A DNA stretch of 64,000 nt from Protopterus annectens (taxonomy: Eukaryota; Chordata; Ceratodontiformes; Protopteridae), in assembly GCF_019279795.1 (NCBI RefSeq), contig NC_056744.1:901827404-901891403 (forward strand), written 5' to 3'. The notes beneath the pieces are model-generated. The model saw only the letters and a list, made by a program, of their open reading frames with translations. It was not told the origin of the DNA and ran no database searches. The translations under genes were made by a program, and so were the position numbers. Position 1 is the first letter of the stretch, and each line of letters starts with the position of its first letter. Below are positions 1 to 11,649 of the stretch, one piece after another.

Positions 1-1534
1 CAATACATAACATTAATTCCAGGTAAGTTTTGAATATCATCAATGCAACATTGTTTCTTCATCTAACTCTGTCTCTCTCTGTCCCTCCCCTTCTTATAAC
101 ATCACCTAGAGAAACAGCAGAACCAAGAAGCTCATGGCTCCCTGCATCATAGAGATTGCCTCAGGGCATAATTTTTTTTCTGAGGGTATCTAGTGTGGTA
201 AGAGACACCAAAGTAAACACTTCTGTTGAAAGGTTACAGTGGGAACCAACTCTCAGATCACAGTGTCAGTTCCTGTAAGTGCTCAAGGAACACTAAACCT
301 TAGTATGTATGTGTGTTAACTTTCAGCTGATGAAAGTCAGTCATGACTCCAGTGAAGGTCACTGCAGTGCTACCACATCTTAGGAAACTAAGCGTTCAGG
401 TACTGGGAAATGCATAAGTTATTATATAGGCTTTCTGATATCCCTTGTAAGAAATAGAAGGGTCACGATGCAGCAACTACAGCTAGATTATTCAGATCCA
501 GAGATGATTTTTTAAGAAAGGATGTAATAGTAGCTGCTTTAAGTATTAATGAAAGTCATCCTTTCCAGGAATGTGCTATATGATTTGAAATCAGTTTGGA
601 TGACCCAGGGTCATATCCAAAGCAGGTGGGAGGGAGGACCACAAATCACACTACTGTCCTTTTCATGGTCAGCAAAGAGAAACTGAGTCTGTTTAATTCC
701 AAGCTGATGCAAGCACTCAGGATCACCACTGTATCAATCAATTAGAAGAAATCTGGAAGGGGTCTTGATAAATTTGATTAGTGTTATAGATCAAAACTTT
801 AATCAGCATTCTTACATTCAGAGGTAGAAAAAGCTGTCCAGTTCACAAAATGGACTGCACTTCTGGTACTGATATGAATTGGCTGATCAAGCAAGGTTAT
901 TAAATCATTATTAGAAACATTGCAAAGAGCAAAGTGGGAGCAGCTCAGTTTGAAATTAATTAAGTTGGTGATACAGTGTAAAACTTGACTCCATTGCTAA
1001 ATGTGAGGTGGCCACTCTAAGATGGTAGATTAGATTAAAGACAGAGGGAGTCTACTTTGAAGACTGATGGATTGCAGAGATAACCACAAAAATACATATT
1101 CTTTCAAAATCTGGAGAAACTCCTTGGCAAGTGCTATTTATTCATCTTTGACCTAACTATTGAAAGTTCCTCTGAAATTACAAGCTTAGGTGACCAACAC
1201 TGAATATACAAGATAAACCTAAATACCTTCTAGGAGAATGTAGATAAAAGGGTGCCTATAAGTTATTCCTGCATCCACTAGACAACACAAAGCATTTAGC
1301 TAGTCCACTGGTAATCTGTTCCATGCCATACCCTGAGAAAACCCAGATGGCTCCTCCTCCAGCAGTGCTGTATACAGAACACAGGATAATAAAGAGAGAT
1401 GGCGACTGTAATGACAGCATATAGTTGGGGAGAAGAAAATGTCATTTAAAACTCAAGGTCAGTATCATGTATCAACCCAGAGATTATTTCTGATGTTTGT
1501 AGGCAGACCAGACAACCATGAGAGCACTAGGTGA

Positions 1535-2115
1535 GGCCACTGAACTCTAGATTCAATGAGTACTCTAATGAGACAGGAGGCTCTGTATACCACTGGACTC
1601 TAGGTTCAACGAGTACTATAATGAGACTGGAGGCTCTGTATACCACTGAACTCTAGATTCAATGAGTACTATAATGAGACTGGAGGCTCTGTATACCACT
1701 GAACTCTAGATTCAATAAGTACTATAATGAGACTGGAGGCTCTGTATACCACTGGACTCTAGGTTCAATGAGTGCTATAATGAGACTGGAGGCTCTGTAT
1801 ACCACTGGACTCTAGGTTCAATGAGTGCTATAATGAGACTGGAGGCTCTGTATACCACTGGACTCTAGGTTCAATGAGTGCTATAATGAGACTGGAGGCT
1901 CTGTATACCACTGGACTCTAGGTTCAATGATTATTCTAATGAGACAGGAGGCTCTGTATACCACTGGACTCTAGGTTCAATGAGTGCTATAATGAGACTG
2001 GAGGCTCTGTATACCACTGGACTCTAGGTTCAATGAGTGCTATAATGAGACTGGAGGCTCTGTATACCACTGGACTCTAGGTTGAATGAGTACTATAATA
2101 AGACAGGAGGCTCTG
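1535..2115. repeat. 53-bp minisatellite, copy A
   Basis: About 11 tandem units with a 53-bp period, for example from ctctgtatac at 1,581 to the next at 1,634. Each unit contains ggactctaggttcaatgag, a variable tactataatgaga part and ggaggctctgtatacc. Units vary by a few bases, and ggttcaatgagtgctataat forms a local subset in the middle of the array. The array continues as one more unit at 2,431-2,490, beyond an inserted MITE. No coding role is visible. Confidence 0.95.
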
Positions 2116-2430
2116 GGGTCTATATTATATTCTCGAAAACCGACAATGTCGAATCTGACATTGTCGACATGAGAATATCAAATGCTCAGAATCTCTAGCA
2201 TGTAAACGGACATCTCCATAAGAGGAGATCTCCATTTACTGCAATGTAGTTTCGGAGTTGGTATATTTAAGTAATGTGGGGTGGTGCAGGGAGACTCGCC
2301 CCCTGCTTAAACCCGTTAGGGTACTTTTTACTTTTCTTTTTTTTTTTTATCTTTTTATAAGGTCGATGTTTGAAGACATCGACCATATGTTGTTTGATGT
2401 TTTCAACCGTCGATCTTATACTATAGACCC
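2116..2430. mobile_element. MITE inserted in the minisatellite, copy A
   Basis: A 315-bp insertion with imperfect terminal inverted repeats: it starts gggtctatattata and ends tatagaccc (reverse complement gggtctata). It is flanked by aggctctg at 2,108-2,115 and 2,431-2,438. The minisatellite phase shows that these 8 bases were duplicated on insertion. An 8-bp target duplication is typical of hAT elements, but the termini do not begin with the usual hAT CAG, so the superfamily is open. Internal short palindromes include a pair around gacaatgtcgaatctgacattgtc. There is no transposase frame, so it is non-autonomous. The equivalent copy lies at 25,462-25,812. Confidence 0.8.
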
Positions 2431-2490
2431 AGGCTCTGTATACCACTGGACTCTAGGTTCAATGAGTACTATAATGACACAGGAGGATCT
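2431..2490. repeat. Minisatellite unit displaced by the MITE, copy A
   Basis: A single unit of the 53-bp repeat continues immediately after the MITE, starting with the duplicated aggctctg. It shows that the MITE landed near the right end of the array. Confidence 0.85.
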
Positions 2491-3288
2491 GTATACTTAA
2501 GACTGGAGGAGAACCACACTTAGATGTCTTCACCTCAAGGTGATCACAAGGCAGCCTAACCTTAATTAATTCCCCTTCTGAAGAGAGCCTTCATAGCCAG
2601 AACATAAACACCATTTCTTCTATTCATTGTCAAATCTTAAGCCTTTTACTGACTTCAGCTTTCTTTATGCTAATTCATGTATGTCATACAATGGTGGCTG
2701 TGACACCATGAGTCAGATTAAAATAGAATCCTACTGGGCGGACATTACATGGCAATGTGACTAACTTATGATACATTAGAGACTGACACTGACAAATGTG
2801 ATTTCTATGTATAAGACTGTATCTATTAAATCATTGTTCACTTGCATCATACAATGTGGGAAGTCTAAATGCCCCACCTGCCTTGATACTTAAATATCTT
2901 AAATCTAAGATTTTTGTATCTGAAAAAATGAACTCAATGAGATGCTGCAATCTCAGTTTTTAAGCCAACATCAACAAAAGACAAACAGTACATTTGTGAT
3001 CACACATTAAGATGTTTATCACAAATACTTCTCAGCTGACTCTCACACTCAGATTGCACACAGTGTTTCCCTCTGTTTGTAATAGGTGACTGTTTACATA
3101 AGAAAATTAAAAAAATAAAAAAAAAACTTACAGTGTATTTTTGTCTCATGTATAAAAGTGTATAACAAATATGCAAACTTCAATAAAACAATGTACAATC
3201 TATAGAAGTGGGTAAATAATTTGCTAGGATCCTATATGTTTAAAAAGAGGAAAGAAAAAATCAGTCCTTGTAATAATAATAATTGTAT

Positions 3289-3289
<1 letters not shown>

Positions 3290-3347
<58 letters not shown>
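3290..3347. repeat. (CTTT)n microsatellite, copy A
   Basis: A pure run of ttct/cttt tetramers. Copy B has a longer run at the equivalent site. Reading frames across it (Phe-Leu-Ser repeats) are artefacts. Confidence 0.98.
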
Positions 3348-3348
<1 letters not shown>

Positions 3349-4283
3349 ATTTGTTGACCTGATTAATCCCACTTGTCTAGAAGCCTCTTTTCAGGGGATA
3401 CCTGAGGAGATATTTATACTATTATGAGATATTTGGCCAGGACATTGGGGAACTTCCCCCTACTCTTTTCAGTAGGTGCTACGGGATCTTTTAGATCCAC
3501 CAATCCCTAACTCAAGCAGACAGGGCTTCCGTTTAACATCTCATCTAAAAGATAATAAGAGGCCAACATAAAGTGATAGAATGAATCAACAGAATGAATA
3601 AATTAAAACAAAATAAAAACAAACACTGAAGCTTGTTTAAAATGTGTCTGTATTAACTAGTTACATAAACCAGGAGAGAATATACAGAAAAATCAAGAAA
3701 AAATGCAACACGTGAAATTCTATATATATATTATAGAAATCTGAAAACAAAGACAGAAATTGCTAGATAACAGAACACATACATAATGTAAGTCCTGAAT
3801 TAAGAAGATTCTATAAACAAATGGATGGCAAAGCTAAATCTAGACTTCCATTGTTGAAAGTGGACTTATATGTGAAGTCCCAGTATGAACAATGACTGCA
3901 AGTAAGTGCCTCCAGATTGGTTCAGAAATGCTTTCCCAAGGCATTAGATAGAGCAAATCAGGAATGGGAGAACTTCTCCAGGAACCAAAGAGGAACCAAA
4001 GTTATAAATAACAAATTGATAGTACACAATTAAGGTGTTAATCAGCAATTTTTACAATGAGCGTAAATGTGGGTTCTGTTGCTAAAATACATAAAGTCAC
4101 TAATAGGTATTCCATAGACCATTGTCTTGAGAAAGCATTAATATATGCTGAAGACACAAGATGATATATTATTAATAATGGTTATGAGTTAACTTATAAT
4201 TCAAAAGTTTCCATATGATACAAGGAAGCTACTTCATAAGATAACAATACACTGAGAGTTGAGCTAAGCCCCAGAGTGACACT

Positions 4284-4631
4284 TCTTCTTCTTTCGGCTT
4301 TTCTCAGTTAGGGGTCACCACAGTGGATCATCTGTCCACTCATGATTGACAGTGGAGTTTTACGGTGTCGAGTTGTCAGCCCGGCACCCAACCTTCCACA
4401 AAAGGCACACACACATGCATGCACTCACACCTAGGGCCAATTTAGAGTGTCCAATCCACCTACAGCATGTCTTTTGGGATGTGGGAGGAAACTGGAGCAC
4501 CTAGAGGAAACCCACGCGACCACAAGGAGGACATGCAGACTCCACACAGAAGGCATCCCAACCGAGGATCGAACCAGAGAACTGCTTGCTGTGAGGTGAC
4601 AGTGCTAACCGCTGCACCACCATGACCGCCC
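4284..4631 (-). mobile_element. V-type tRNA-derived SINE, copy A
   Basis: The element is antisense. Its 3' tail lies at the left (cttcttcttctttcggc, then the complement of a gtggtgacccctaac tail), the central domain contains the complement of the GTTTCCTC...CCCAAAAGACATGC block seen in V-SINEs, and the degraded tRNA-like head is at the right. The flanks aagccccagagtgacact (4,266-4,283) and aagcccccgagtgacact (4,632-4,649) form an 18-bp target duplication with one mismatch. The same insertion is in copy B, so it predates the block duplication. The small reading frame across it is a by-product. Confidence 0.85.
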
Positions 4632-4799
4632 AAGCCCCCGAGTGACACTGAATATCATTAATGTTAAAACACTAAGCACACATAAAGTAATGCAATGTAA
4701 TAATCAGGAAGTGGGATCAAAAAACACTCCAGTCCTTAACTTGACTCCACCCTATTCAGATAACTGCCCACTCCCATGTTAAAATCTTAGAAGTCTAAA

Positions 4800-5413
4800 C
4801 CACTTTGGTCCTCTTCAGTGTGTCATAACCAGACATCATTGCACTAAACATGCCTTCTCCGTCCTTGGCCCCAAACTCTGTGAAAACCTCTCTATGAATC
4901 TTAAAGGTCTCACCTCATAATCCTCATTCCATGCTCACCTTAAAAATAACCTCACGTTCATGTCAATTTGCAAATGCTTTCCCTTTGGACACATCACCTT
5001 ATTTTCTACTCGCCTCTTCACCAGCCAGACACCCTTGTCTTCCTCGCATTATTTCCCAACATTAATATGTGACATCTCTTCCACATTGTATATATTGTAT
5101 GCAGTTCACTTCTGTGTGCTCTTATCTTACTTCTCTATCTTTTATACATCTTTGTTTCACTCTCTTCCTCTTCTTCTACTTTCCTCCTTACTCTAAACAT
5201 CACTTCCTACTGCCTCATATATTGTGCACTTTGTTGTTAATACTTTTATTGATTCATTGCTATCTTCAGACAACATTTTGTTTTTATTTATAATACTTCT
5301 TGTTAACTTGCTTTTATACTGTCATTTTTATTTGTGTGGGTTGAGACTGAAATAGGTCCATTTAAACCAGTGCTCTATTGCAGTTACTAAACTGAATCAA
5401 TCAATAAATACAT
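4800..5413 (+). mobile_element. L2/CR1-like LINE 3' relic, copy A
   Basis: One frame reads AFSVLGPKL followed by SSFHAHLKNNL, which resembles the C-terminal signature of L2/CR1-clade ORF2 proteins (phenylalanine-serine-x-x-x-proline, a conserved tryptophan region, then S-x-F-x-x-x-L-K). The conserved W-N-S-L-P is degraded here to C-E-N-L-S. A 3' tail of aataaatacatacata type ends near 5,420. It is an old, dead fragment; the clade assignment is tentative. Confidence 0.5.
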
Positions 5414-5419
5414 ACATAA

Positions 5420-6270
5420 GCAGTCAGTATAAGAATCTAGCAGTTAGGACATAAGTTCTGGAGTCCCTTACTGTATCTAGCATGCAAAGGCACTAATGAG
5501 CCATAAGATGTAATTGCAGTACTCAGAAACCCCTGCAGTTAAGCCAAGTTAAGCCAAAAATATCTTGAGAGCAGTTTGTTGAAGTCTGTGTGATATCATG
5601 ATCCATGATCAAAGCCACAATGATCAAAATGAGAATAAGTACTGATAAAGTAAAGGCAAGAATCTGTTATTGAAGTCCAAACTAATTACTTTCAGGCATC
5701 TGCAACAATAAAATAATATTAAAAGTAGAACTGGTCTAAATAATGGCATTCAGCTACCATCACAGTAATTCAGTCCACAAGAGATCACAAGCTAGCAAAA
5801 CGTAGGTAAGTATGAACAGTAAGCATTGCTGTAATGTACTCAATTTCCCCTTAGCAGTATGTTTTCTTTGATGACCCCAGCATTGGGGATTTTCCTATTA
5901 TGTAAGTAAGGTGAGAACTACAACAGGAAGCAATGTGCCTACATGGTATTCAGTGCACCATTTGAATGTGTTCATGGATGGGCTTGGATTAGACTATGTT
6001 AGCTGTATTATGTATTGCAGCTGTACTTCATATTACACCAACAGCTGTGGAAACTCCCTTTTGTCATCCCACAGTTGCATAATTTGAGATTTGGTAATGA
6101 TTTAACAAATGGTTCAGTTAAAGAAGTACAACTTTGTATGGTGGTTTCTGATTAATGGTCTTGTGCCACCTCCCATATGGGCTTATCTGCATTGCTCTAC
6201 TTGCTCTGTTCCCATGCCTTGATTCCCTTGTTGATTCCTTTATTACTGTTTTCATGCTTGTTTAGCTTTC
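5420..6270. other. Copy A, no recognised feature
   Basis: AT-rich sequence matched in copy B (28,715-29,570). No reading frame of note, no repeat family recognised. Confidence 0.6.
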
Positions 6271-6276
6271 AAGAAA

Positions 6277-6475
6277 AACATATCTAGGAATACTTGATCA
6301 TGTAAACATATAGATCACTAGGAATACTTGATCATGTAAACATATAGATCACTAGGAATACTTGATCATGTAAACATACAGATTCCCTAGGAATACTTGA
6401 TCATGTAAACATATAGATCACTAGGAATACTTGATCATGTAAACATATAGATCACTAGGAATACTTGATCATGTA
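6277..6475. repeat. 34-bp tandem repeat, expanded only in copy A
   Basis: About five to six units of a 34-bp motif containing ctaggaatacttgatcatgt and aaacatatagatca. Copy B has only one unit at the corresponding place (29,570-29,607), so the array grew in A or collapsed in B after duplication. Confidence 0.92.
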
Positions 6476-6874
6476 CCTGCACAGTGTGCGTGTTTAAACA
6501 TGTATTGCATGCTTTCTAGTTAAGACAAACTGATACTACTTCTTTGGTTTCAAACCCACCACCTGCTAGCTCAGCTTTACAGAAATGGGCAACGTATTTC
6601 AGAAGGACCATGGTATGATTATTTGCTCAAATGAACATTTACATATTGTCTATTTCATGAAGATGCATGAATGTACTTGAATATTTTTAACTGCATCAAT
6701 TTAAATCGATAATATCTATATTTTACTATTGATAAAGGGCCCAACAATTAGCAATGGCCTTTGTATTTGGTGACAAATAGGAAAGATGGGACACCAAACT
6801 GAGGCCTGTAACAGAATGTGTACAAATGGTATACTCTACATACAGTATATTGAACTCTTTATGTACTTCTAGTA

Positions 6875-6875
<1 letters not shown>

Positions 6876-6953
<78 letters not shown>
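6876..6953. repeat. (CA)n microsatellite, copy A
   Basis: Near-pure CA dinucleotide run. It gives spurious Thr-His and Val-Cys frames on the two strands. Confidence 0.98.
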
Positions 6954-6955
<2 letters not shown>

Positions 6956-7329
6956 ACAAATGCAACAGCAAGCAGAAAAGTAACTGGTTTGGAAGAGATA
7001 CCAACAAAAATAAAATTATTTAAATACCACTTAGTCAAAATGGCTAATGCTCCTGATCTGACTGACACATTTTCTCATTTATTTTGAAACTATTGAATAC
7101 AGCTCAAATTTCAAAGTGTTGATCTCCATTTGAAATTTTAACCAGGAAGAACTGGGTTTCTTGTTTGAAACATATATCTGTTTTTCTAAAAAGTGTAATA
7201 TCTGAAAGATACACTATGTACCTGTTACAGACTTCCACATGTATATTTTAGATGTCTAAGTCTGCAAACTCATTTTTAGAAGTGGAGTAACTTTTGCATG
7301 TAACGTAGGTTTTATTAGTGAACTATGTG

Positions 7330-7385
7330 CATAGCATAATTCAAGAAGTGAACTTCATAACATAATTCAAGGAGTGAGCTTCACA
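7330..7385. repeat. Short ~26-bp repeat (two units), copy A
   Basis: Two adjacent units containing cataattcaaga and gtgaacttcata. Copy B has three units at 30,455-30,536. Confidence 0.75.
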
Positions 7386-7523
7386 TCCTCAACACTGCAA
7401 AGTTTCTTCTTGTTTTTTTTTTAACCAGTTTAGGCTGCATACTGGGTTTTCTGAGACTTTGAGGGATATCACAAGTGTTTCTTTTTAACGTAAGTACCTA
7501 TAGACAACTGTCATGACCATAAC

Positions 7524-7729
7524 TTGTTTTACAGCTGGGAGGGCTGCAGTCCAATAGCACAAGCCGCCCCTGATTTTAGGTCTAGTACATATAACAACAC
7601 TACCCTTTCTGAAGACAAAATTTATTTGCTTATGGAATTTATGGACATAGTTCTAGACCATAATTATTTATTCTTCAAAGGAGAGTATTTTAAACAACAT
7701 AAAGGTGTTGCTATGGAGTCCTCTTGTTC

Positions 7730-7827
<98 letters not shown>

Positions 7828-8302
7828 ATATATATCTGCAAATCTAGTCCTTCTGGAGTGGGAAAGAAGGAATGTGTTTACAAGTGAATATATTGCTAAT
7901 CTAAAGCTCTATGTCAGATTTTTGGACAATATTTTTATTCTATGGAAAGGCCCAGAGAATGAAATTAAAAATTTTGTTGATTTTTTGAACAGGACCACAG
8001 GGTTTCTCAAGTTTACTTATGCACAAGATGGGGGTAGTATCAATTACCTAGATACAGTTATACAGAACGATTATAAAGGGTTTAGATCTAAAGTGTATAG
8101 AAAACCCACTTTTAGTAACTTGTATCTAGAGTACTCCAGTAGTCACCCTCCACATCAGAAAAAGAGTATTATTAGGGAACAACTCATTCGAGTAGCTCGT
8201 ATGACATCACATAGAGAGGATATGGAGGGAGAGCTACAAAAAGATGTGAGACTATTTCAGGAGAGAGGGTACCCAAACAAAAATGATGCAAGAGAATCTT
8301 GA
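7524..8302 (+). pseudogene. PLE-1 reverse transcriptase fragment
   Basis: This would copy element RNA onto target DNA. The first part shows the Penelope signature [14 protein letters not shown], then SSCSP. The frame then runs into a (TA)n tract and resumes as [12 protein letters not shown], in a different frame (7,524-7,847 versus 7,724-8,302). The catalytic box reads RFLDNIFILWKG, where an active Penelope RT has YLDD, so the second aspartate is Asn. Downstream, YRKPTFSN and the thumb region (KKSIIREQLIRVARMTSHRED) are recognisable. The N-terminal RT motifs are missing. PLE-3 at 50,600 gives a good internal comparison. Confidence 0.85.
7733..7830. repeat. (TA)n microsatellite inside the PLE-1 RT
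   Basis: About 45-50 TA units sit exactly where Penelope RTs encode proline-x-tyrosine-alanine-asparagine. The left flank encodes SCSP, and the right flank resumes with AN. The tract probably grew from the TAT codon of that tyrosine. It translates as Tyr-Ile repeats in any frame and shifts the reading frame. Confidence 0.95.
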
Positions 8303-8540
8303 ATATGTTAAAAAAGAATGTGGTGGGAAATACAACCCCCTGTTGGGTAACCCAGAGGGAATAAAGGAAACTGGTCAAGGCATAGATGTTGAAACAAAGG
8401 ATCTCAAGAAATATGAGAGAGCTATGGTGGTCCCTTATTCAAGTAAGGCAAATGAGGTCAAGAGGATTGTGGAAAATAACTGGGCAATTCTGTAGAATAA
8501 TTTGAAGTTATGGTCTACAGTGGGTGATTGACCTAATTTT

Positions 8541-9062
8541 GTGTTTAAGACTGGGGCAGATTTGAAAAAATGTTTTGAAATTGGTCCTACAAAGGTGGAT
8601 AGAATTATCACCTTTAGGTGTGGTTCTTGTTCTCAGTGTAAACACATAAACACAGAAGACACAGTCATTATAGGTAATATCCTAAAAACTCGAGTTAAGT
8701 TTAAGTGGGGTAAACTACTGGAGTGATCTACTTGGTGAAGTGTGTATACTATCCTAGTTTTTACGTGGGTAAAATGGAGAGAAGACTTAGGGACAGGATA
8801 TATGAACATATGCATCAAATTACTACATGTAATAGTAATAATGCCCTGTACAAACATTCCTGTGTATGTAAGAATTTCGCTGGATTTAAATTCAGTATTT
8901 TAGAAAAAGTCTCACCAAACCCCAGAGGGGGAGATTTTAGAAGTTATACTGAAGAAAGAGAAGTTAGGTGGCAAATTAAATTATAGGCCAGGCAAGTTCC
9001 AGGATTGAATGAAATGATACCTATTAAGCCAATATTGAATAGGAAGGCTGCATCAGTTAAAT
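8541..9062 (+). pseudogene. PLE-1 linker and GIY-YIG endonuclease
   Basis: A linker with CGSCSQC (a cysteine pair typical of Penelope) leads into the nuclease. VIYLVKCVYYPSFYVGK is the GIY-YIG core, followed by the conserved RDRIYEH helix with catalytic-type Arg and Glu-His. REVRWQ then appears before an in-frame stop, with the last part ARQVPGLNE and IKPIL just beyond it. The GIY-YIG nuclease nicks target DNA during integration. A stop after GKLLE and a frameshift separate the linker from the nuclease. Apart from these breaks the nuclease core looks well preserved. Confidence 0.85.
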
Positions 9063-9363
9063 AAATAATTTATTCTTTTAGGTAAAGGTTTTAACATTCA
9101 TTAATTTTTAACTATTCATTCTTTTAATGGACACAAAACATTGTCTTTTTATAATAAATCAATAACATTTTTTTAAAATATATTTTTATAATATTTTACA
9201 ATGATAATGAATTAGAGTTACTATGTAGTGTTTTATGTGTGTATTTGATAGTATTCACAGGATATTGTGTGCAGTTTCTTTTTAAAAAATTAATTTAAGG
9301 GATGATGTCAGTCACTAATTAACTAAGGAGGGGCGTATATAATGGTTAATAAGGTTTTTAATT

Positions 9364-9413
9364 ATTGATTCTGAAGAAGTCCTTGTTGGAAGGAAGAAAG
9401 CGCTCAATCTATG
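9364..9413 (+). ncRNA. Hammerhead-like motif in the PLE-1 3' region
   Basis: The order matches a type I hammerhead. Stem I (GATT) comes first, then ctgaaga in the CUGAUGA position, and stem II tcctt-gttgg-aagga. The GAAA position follows (agaaag), then the short palindrome gcgc, tc at the UH cleavage position, and aatc pairing back to GATT. Penelope elements are known to carry such motifs in their pseudo-LTRs. The core has substitutions (CTGAAGA), so cleavage activity is doubtful. Confidence 0.5.
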
Positions 9414-9484
9414 TATTTTATTTGTGAAGAAATAAAACTACATCTGTCACAGTCCATGGTGCAGTAGTGTGTGTTTTTTTACTT

Positions 9485-9744
9485 CATTAAAAGAGTTGCT
9501 ATGTGGTACTAAGAGTGCATTTTAGAGCTATATTCTCCAGAGTATTTTATACTACTAAAGTAAGTACAGTGTTTTCTATATGTATGCATCATATAGCTTA
9601 TTGTTCCTCTTCAAAAGGAAATGTTTAACATCATTTCAGGAACTTTTAATGTTATACTTTCTAAGGATTTTGAACTCAAATGCTAACCAAAACTATAGAG
9701 TTAGGATTTTCCTTTTGATTTTTTCAAAACTATAGTTAATGATG
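9485..9744. other. Spacer between PLE-1 and DIRS
   Basis: AT-rich, no recognised feature; aaaactatag occurs twice near the DIRS start. Confidence 0.5.
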
Positions 9745-9790
9745 CCCTTACATTCACCACTTTTTTTGGCTTGGAGCTGCTCACGACCAT

Positions 9791-11508
9791 ATGTCTTGTT
9801 CAATTTGTCAGGTGTTTGTCCCCAAAAGTCTTCATAGTAGGCTTTCTTCCCTTTCCTTGTACCTTGAGAACCAGTGGCTTAAGCTTCTTGCTGGGGGTAC
9901 TATGGATGGAACTTCCTGCCTCAAGGGTCAGCCGTCTGGGAAGAAGAAGGTGCATAAGGCAAGGCTGGAATCTTCCACTTTCCAGCCTCTGTTGGGTGTT
10001 TCTCCTGAGGTTGTTATGCACCCGGAGGCTCACCCGGTTGTTTTGTCAGATTCTTCTACCATGTCTGGGTTGGAGGCCATGAGGATTTGGCAGGCAGCAT
10101 GTCCAATGAGGCTTTGCAGGTGTCCATTTTGGGTATTAAGAGGGAACCACAGTTGACTGTTTCTGAGGGGTCTAATGAGGTTCCGCATGTTCTCTTTTGG
10201 GAAGAGGTTCCTACTGCAGTTGGGGAATGCCATCCTGAGTCTGGGACTTCTCAGGTTTCCAGGATGGCTGTCCCTTTGAGGAAGAAACAGAAAACTAACC
10301 ACTTCTCTTCTGCTCTTAGGGATCCTTAAAGTGAGTGGCAGGCCTTTACTCAGGGGTTATTTAATGATTTACTGTTGTTGCAGCCTCCTCAAGGGGTTTC
10401 AGTTCCTGTTCCTTCTTGGTCTGCCTCTTCTCCTAAAAGTGCAAGAGAATTCCATTCTTCTTAGGTGGATTCTGATGATGACTTCCTTGCTTATTCTGCC
10501 TAGATTCCTTCTCCTTTAGACTATGGGGTCTGAGGAGGAGGATTCTCATACTCTTGATAATCCCTCTGTGGAAATTTCCTTTGGTGACACAATCTCTAGG
10601 ATGATATACTTTTTTAAGTGGGATTCTGCCCAGGTTTCGGATATCCATAAGAGATACTATGAGTTACTGCAAATGGAATCTCCTAAACCTGCGGCCATTC
10701 CTCCTGTCTTGCCTGCTTTATTGGATGTTTTTTCCACTGTCTCTAAAGTGCCATATTCTCTGCCTCCTGCTCCCAGGAAGTCTGATCAGTTTTACAGCGT
10801 GCCTGAGGATTGTTCCTTTTTGTTTAAATGTGTGTAGCCTTTGATAAGCCATCTCAGTTGCTTCCTTTGTCCAAGTTACTGCCTTCTGACAAGGACAGTA
10901 GGACCATGGATGGGCTGTGTAAGAGAGTTTAGACTTCCTCTATCCTGGCTTTTAGGGCTATTAATAATCAGACCCATATTTCCAGGTATGTCTTGGCTCT
11001 TCTTTCTCAGGTCTGTCAGTTTTTTTTTTCTGATCTTCTAGACTCTGAGGGTAAATCTTCTGCTCTTTCCTTGCTTGGGATGTCCTCTCAGGTAGTTCAT
11101 CATTCTATCAAGTGTAGTTATGATGCTGCAGATGCCTCTTCAAGGGCTGCTGCTTCTGGCTCTTTTCTGAGGAGATATTCATGGCTTTGGCTTCAAACTT
11201 TGCCTGATGATATTAAGGCTAAGTTGCTGGATGCTCCCCTGGATGAGATTTTGTTTGATGAAGCAGCTGCTGGTTTATTTAAGTTTCTTCAGGACAAAGG
11301 GAAGGCTTTACAGGAGCGTCAGCATGTCTTTGCTTACCCTGCACCTAAATTTCAATGGAACTACCATTCTAAGCTAGCCTTTGTTTGTAGGCAGTCTCGC
11401 TCTCCTACTAAAGGTAAAAAGGGTAACAAACGGACTCCTCCTGCTAAAGCCACTCAGACTGCAGGGATTCTTAAGCCTTCCTTTCCTGACAAACCAGGTA
11501 CTCTCTGA
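9791..11508 (+). pseudogene. DIRS gag-like ORF (broken)
   Basis: Successive frames at 9,791-10,156, 10,087-10,329, 10,523-10,837 and 10,993-11,508 seem to be one ORF interrupted by frameshifts and stops. The last segment (171 aa) is the most typical: RRYSWLWLQTLPDDIKAKLLDAPLDE, split in the database sense as an RxxxWLRxxxLPxxxKxxxLxxPxxG-like signature, followed by a basic C-terminus rich in Lys, Arg and Pro (about residues 125-160). In DIRS elements this protein is the presumed nucleic-acid-binding particle protein. The start is not certain. Confidence 0.7.
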
Positions 11509-11649
11509 CTATCCAACCATTCCCAGCCACATTCCTCTGTCTCTTCGCCTTTCTCTCTCCCTGTTTGCCTCTGGATCACCCAGGATCCCTGGGTTTTTTC
11601 AATCATTCGAGAAGGGTACTTCATGGTCTGGATTTCCTGTCCTCCTTTA

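Larger units (their letters stand above)
1..7523. repeat. Duplicated block, copy A
   Basis: This stretch aligns colinearly with 22,899-30,678 in the same orientation, with typically a few mismatches per 100 bases and some small indels. Both copies carry the same minisatellite, MITE, (CTTT)n tract, SINE, L2-like relic and (CA)n tract in the same order. Base 1 already lies inside the homology, so the left edge is outside the window. The right edge is sharp: both copies read catgaccataac and then diverge at 7,524 and 30,679. Position 1 pairs with 22,899 and 7,523 with 30,678. The first 1.5 kb of this copy contains no gene or element that I recognise. Confidence 0.95.
7524..9480 (+). mobile_element. 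Penelope-like element PLE-1, 5' truncated
   Basis: The order is partial reverse transcriptase, linker with a cysteine motif, GIY-YIG endonuclease, AT-rich 3' region and a hammerhead-like module near the end. It begins exactly at the edge of the duplicated block and lacks the N-terminal half of the RT. It is broken by frameshifts, stops and a long (TA)n tract. The exact 3' end is uncertain and is placed near 9,480. The element is dead. Confidence 0.85.

Noticed and set aside
1535..2490. Regularly spaced repeats resembling a CRISPR array
   Set aside because: Units are contiguous 53-bp tandem repeats without unique spacers, in a vertebrate-type genome.
4460..4648. 62-aa minus-strand frame, repeated at 27,754-27,942
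   Set aside because: It lies wholly within the SINE and simply reads its central domain.
4960..5293. Small conserved frames in both block copies (also 28,254-28,587)
   Set aside because: Identity between copies reflects the duplication, not selection; they are residues of an L2-like relic.
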